From Candidatus Hodarchaeota archaeon (GTDB lineage: Archaea; Asgardarchaeota; Heimdallarchaeia; Hodarchaeales; YT1-039), in contig JAEOTF010000400.1 of the NCBI GenBank assembly GCA_016840025.1, positions 1 through 23,222 of the forward strand: a DNA stretch of 23,222 nucleotides, given 5' to 3'. Shown piece after piece: positions 22,015 through 23,222 of the stretch; the stretch's first letter is position 1, and the number at the start of each line of letters is the position of its first letter. The notes under the pieces are model-generated. The model was given only the letters and a program-made list of their open reading frames with translations. It was not told the DNA's origin and made no database searches. The translations under genes were made by a program, and so were the position numbers.

Positions 22015-23222
22015 ATGCAATCCCCCAACTTCTATACCTCTCCTTCCTCAAATCCTAATCTCTATATTCATCCCTTATTTATTCCTATAAACATTGAAAA
22101 AGAGACTTATTCTTTTGCAGAGCGTTTCAAATACCATGAATACACAGGAATGATTCTTAATTCTTCTATTTTCCCTAACCTCACCCACGAAGACTATTTT
22201 ATAGAATCTGTTCTTAAAAATAACCCCCACTTCAAAATTCTTACCTTTAATGAATCCAGATATCTAATTAATGAATCAAGAGACTACTATTTCGGAAACC
22301 CCCTCGTCAACGATATTTATTCCTCATATCCTCATCCTTCTAGCACTCTGAGAAACACAACTAGAAAGGAAAAAAAACCAACAAACACCGCTTCTAGGCA
22401 AACCACCCAAAAAAAACCTGAATCTATATCTAAAAACCGAAAAAAATCTAAGAAGAAAGAAACTCGTCTTATTAAACATCCCTTATGGAATGAATACCTT
22501 AAAGACGAATGAAATTACTTCAAAAACAAAAGAAAACCCGAAAAATATTCTTATTTATCAAATAACGTGGTATCATGGAAATGCCAATGTAAACGTCAAT
22601 GGGAAGCTATTATTCGCTCTCGAACTCTGAAAAAAAGTCGCTATTGTCGAACATGCAAACGCCTTACAGACTCGAATCGCCTCACCAACCACCCCCTATG
22701 GCATGAATACCTTAAAGGCGAATGGGATTATTCAAAAAACCTTATTCTTCCCAAATATTTTCCCGCAGGCTCAAAAAAAGATAAAATTTGGTGGAAATGC
22801 TCCAAATCTAACTGTGGATATAAATGGGACGCAACAATCCACAATCGAACCATGAAAAATCCTAGTAACTGCCCTTCCTGTAAAGGGAAGGTCGTCTCAG
22901 ACCAAAATCGTCTCACCAACCACCCCCGATGGCATGAACGCCTTAAAGATGAATGGAACTATGAAATAAACCAGAAACCGCCAGAAAAATATGCATACGC
23001 ATCAAAAAAATCCGTTGGATGGAAATGTCAGAAAAAAGGGCATGAATGGAAAGCTGCAATACACATACGCACTAGTTCATACTATCCTTCAAACTGTCCA
23101 GACTGCAAATACGTCTCAGACCAAAACCGTCTTACCAACCACCCCCGATGGCATGAACGCCTTAAAGACGAATGGGACTATGAAATAAACCAGAAACCGC
23201 CCGAAGAATATGCATACGGATC
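22015..23222 (+). pseudogene. tandem zinc-ribbon repeat protein (PF14311/DUF4379-like) with an in-frame TGA, 3' truncated
   Basis: ATG 22015 has GGTGA about 5 nt upstream. Residues 1-110 match nothing I recognise; 113-149 form a Lys/Arg-rich linker; repeats then begin at 22465, 22678, 22909 and 23128. Each reads R-L-x-x-HP-x-W-x-E-x-L-K-x-E-W..., then WWKC or GWKC, HEW or YKW, and a CPxC pair, the pattern of the probable zinc-ribbon domain PF14311. The frame is open from 22015 to the window end except for TGA at 22510-22512, where repeats 2-4 have TGG (Trp). That one base change splits it into a 165-residue product and an unreadable remainder. Codons favour A and C over G, unlike neighbouring genes. 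Zinc and nucleic-acid binding is inferred. It may be a recent pseudogene, a sequencing error or a recoded gene. Confidence 0.8.
22465..23222 (+). repeat. four tandem coding repeats of about 213-231 nt
   Basis: Units start at 22465, 22678, 22909 and 23128 (spacing 213, 231 and 219 nt; the last is cut by the window end). Units 3 and 4 are nearly identical over their first ~95 bases, and the bases before them match as well, pointing to recent duplication. Units 1 and 2 have diverged. Confidence 0.9.

Noticed and set aside
21855..22058. 67-codon frame overlapping the zinc-ribbon start
   Set aside because: It lacks an SD and family features and conflicts with the better supported start at 22015.
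22510..22512. Genome-wide reassignment of UGA to Trp
   Set aside because: UGA is the natural end of larB (overlapping the larE start) and of the EMC6-like gene.
22465..23222. CRISPR-like array
   Set aside because: Units are over 200 nt, in frame and protein-coding with Cys pairs; there are no short repeats with unique spacers.

Overview
The window looks archaeal. It carries an intron-containing tRNA whose junctions fold as bulge-helix-bulge motifs, a symmetric C/D box guide RNA, Taw1 (the archaeal/eukaryotic wyosine enzyme), a translin-family protein, a split glycine dehydrogenase subunit (GcvPA), AMMECR1, an Lhr-type helicase, oligo-T gene ends and TATA-like boxes. GTG and TTG starts with Shine-Dalgarno sequences are common. 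DNA is AT-rich. The mix, including an EMC6-like small membrane protein, fits an Asgard-type or other deep TACK-like archaeon, but lineage is inference; no rRNA is present.

Layout. 1-2555: 5'-truncated Lhr-type helicase, convergent with a miniature FtsX-type permease (2616-3230, minus). 3334-5197: an RNA-rich plus-strand block with tRNA-Thr(UGU) holding two introns, a Cys-containing unknown protein, a C/D box sRNA predicted to target helix 69 of 23S rRNA, and a ThiI-like protein whose ATP-binding PP-loop is destroyed. 5194-6347: AMMECR1 (minus) diverges from an EMC6-like membrane protein (plus). 6461-8079: larB-larE, two steps of nickel-pincer nucleotide cofactor synthesis, with the larB ribosome binding site inside a hairpin. 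8036-10021 (minus): a GH13 protein with an altered catalytic motif, overlapping larE tail to tail. 10155-11843: a small anchored protein and a zinc-type CDF transporter with three tandem C-terminal domains. 11844-12427: a gap holding a possible decayed Cys-rich gene. 12428-14068: glutamine-dependent NAD+ synthetase.

14145-15863 (minus) is an operon of a WecA/AglH-like sugar-phosphate transferase and two small membrane proteins, one with eight possible zinc ligands. It diverges from a Gfo/Idh/MocA sugar-nucleotide oxidoreductase (16120-17115), which suggests a glycan-precursor neighbourhood. Then come Taw1, an HNH nuclease (minus), a translin/TRAX protein with TRAX-like acidic residues, and gcvPA without gcvPB. 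After a 581-base gap, 22015 to the window end is a repeat-bearing zinc-ribbon gene (PF14311/DUF4379-like) with four repeats, an in-frame TGA exactly where the other repeats have Trp, and base composition unlike its neighbours.

I found no CRISPR array, integrase or transposase. The most unusual items are the two-intron tRNA, the C/D sRNA, the PP-loop-less ThiI paralogue and the interrupted zinc-ribbon repeat gene.
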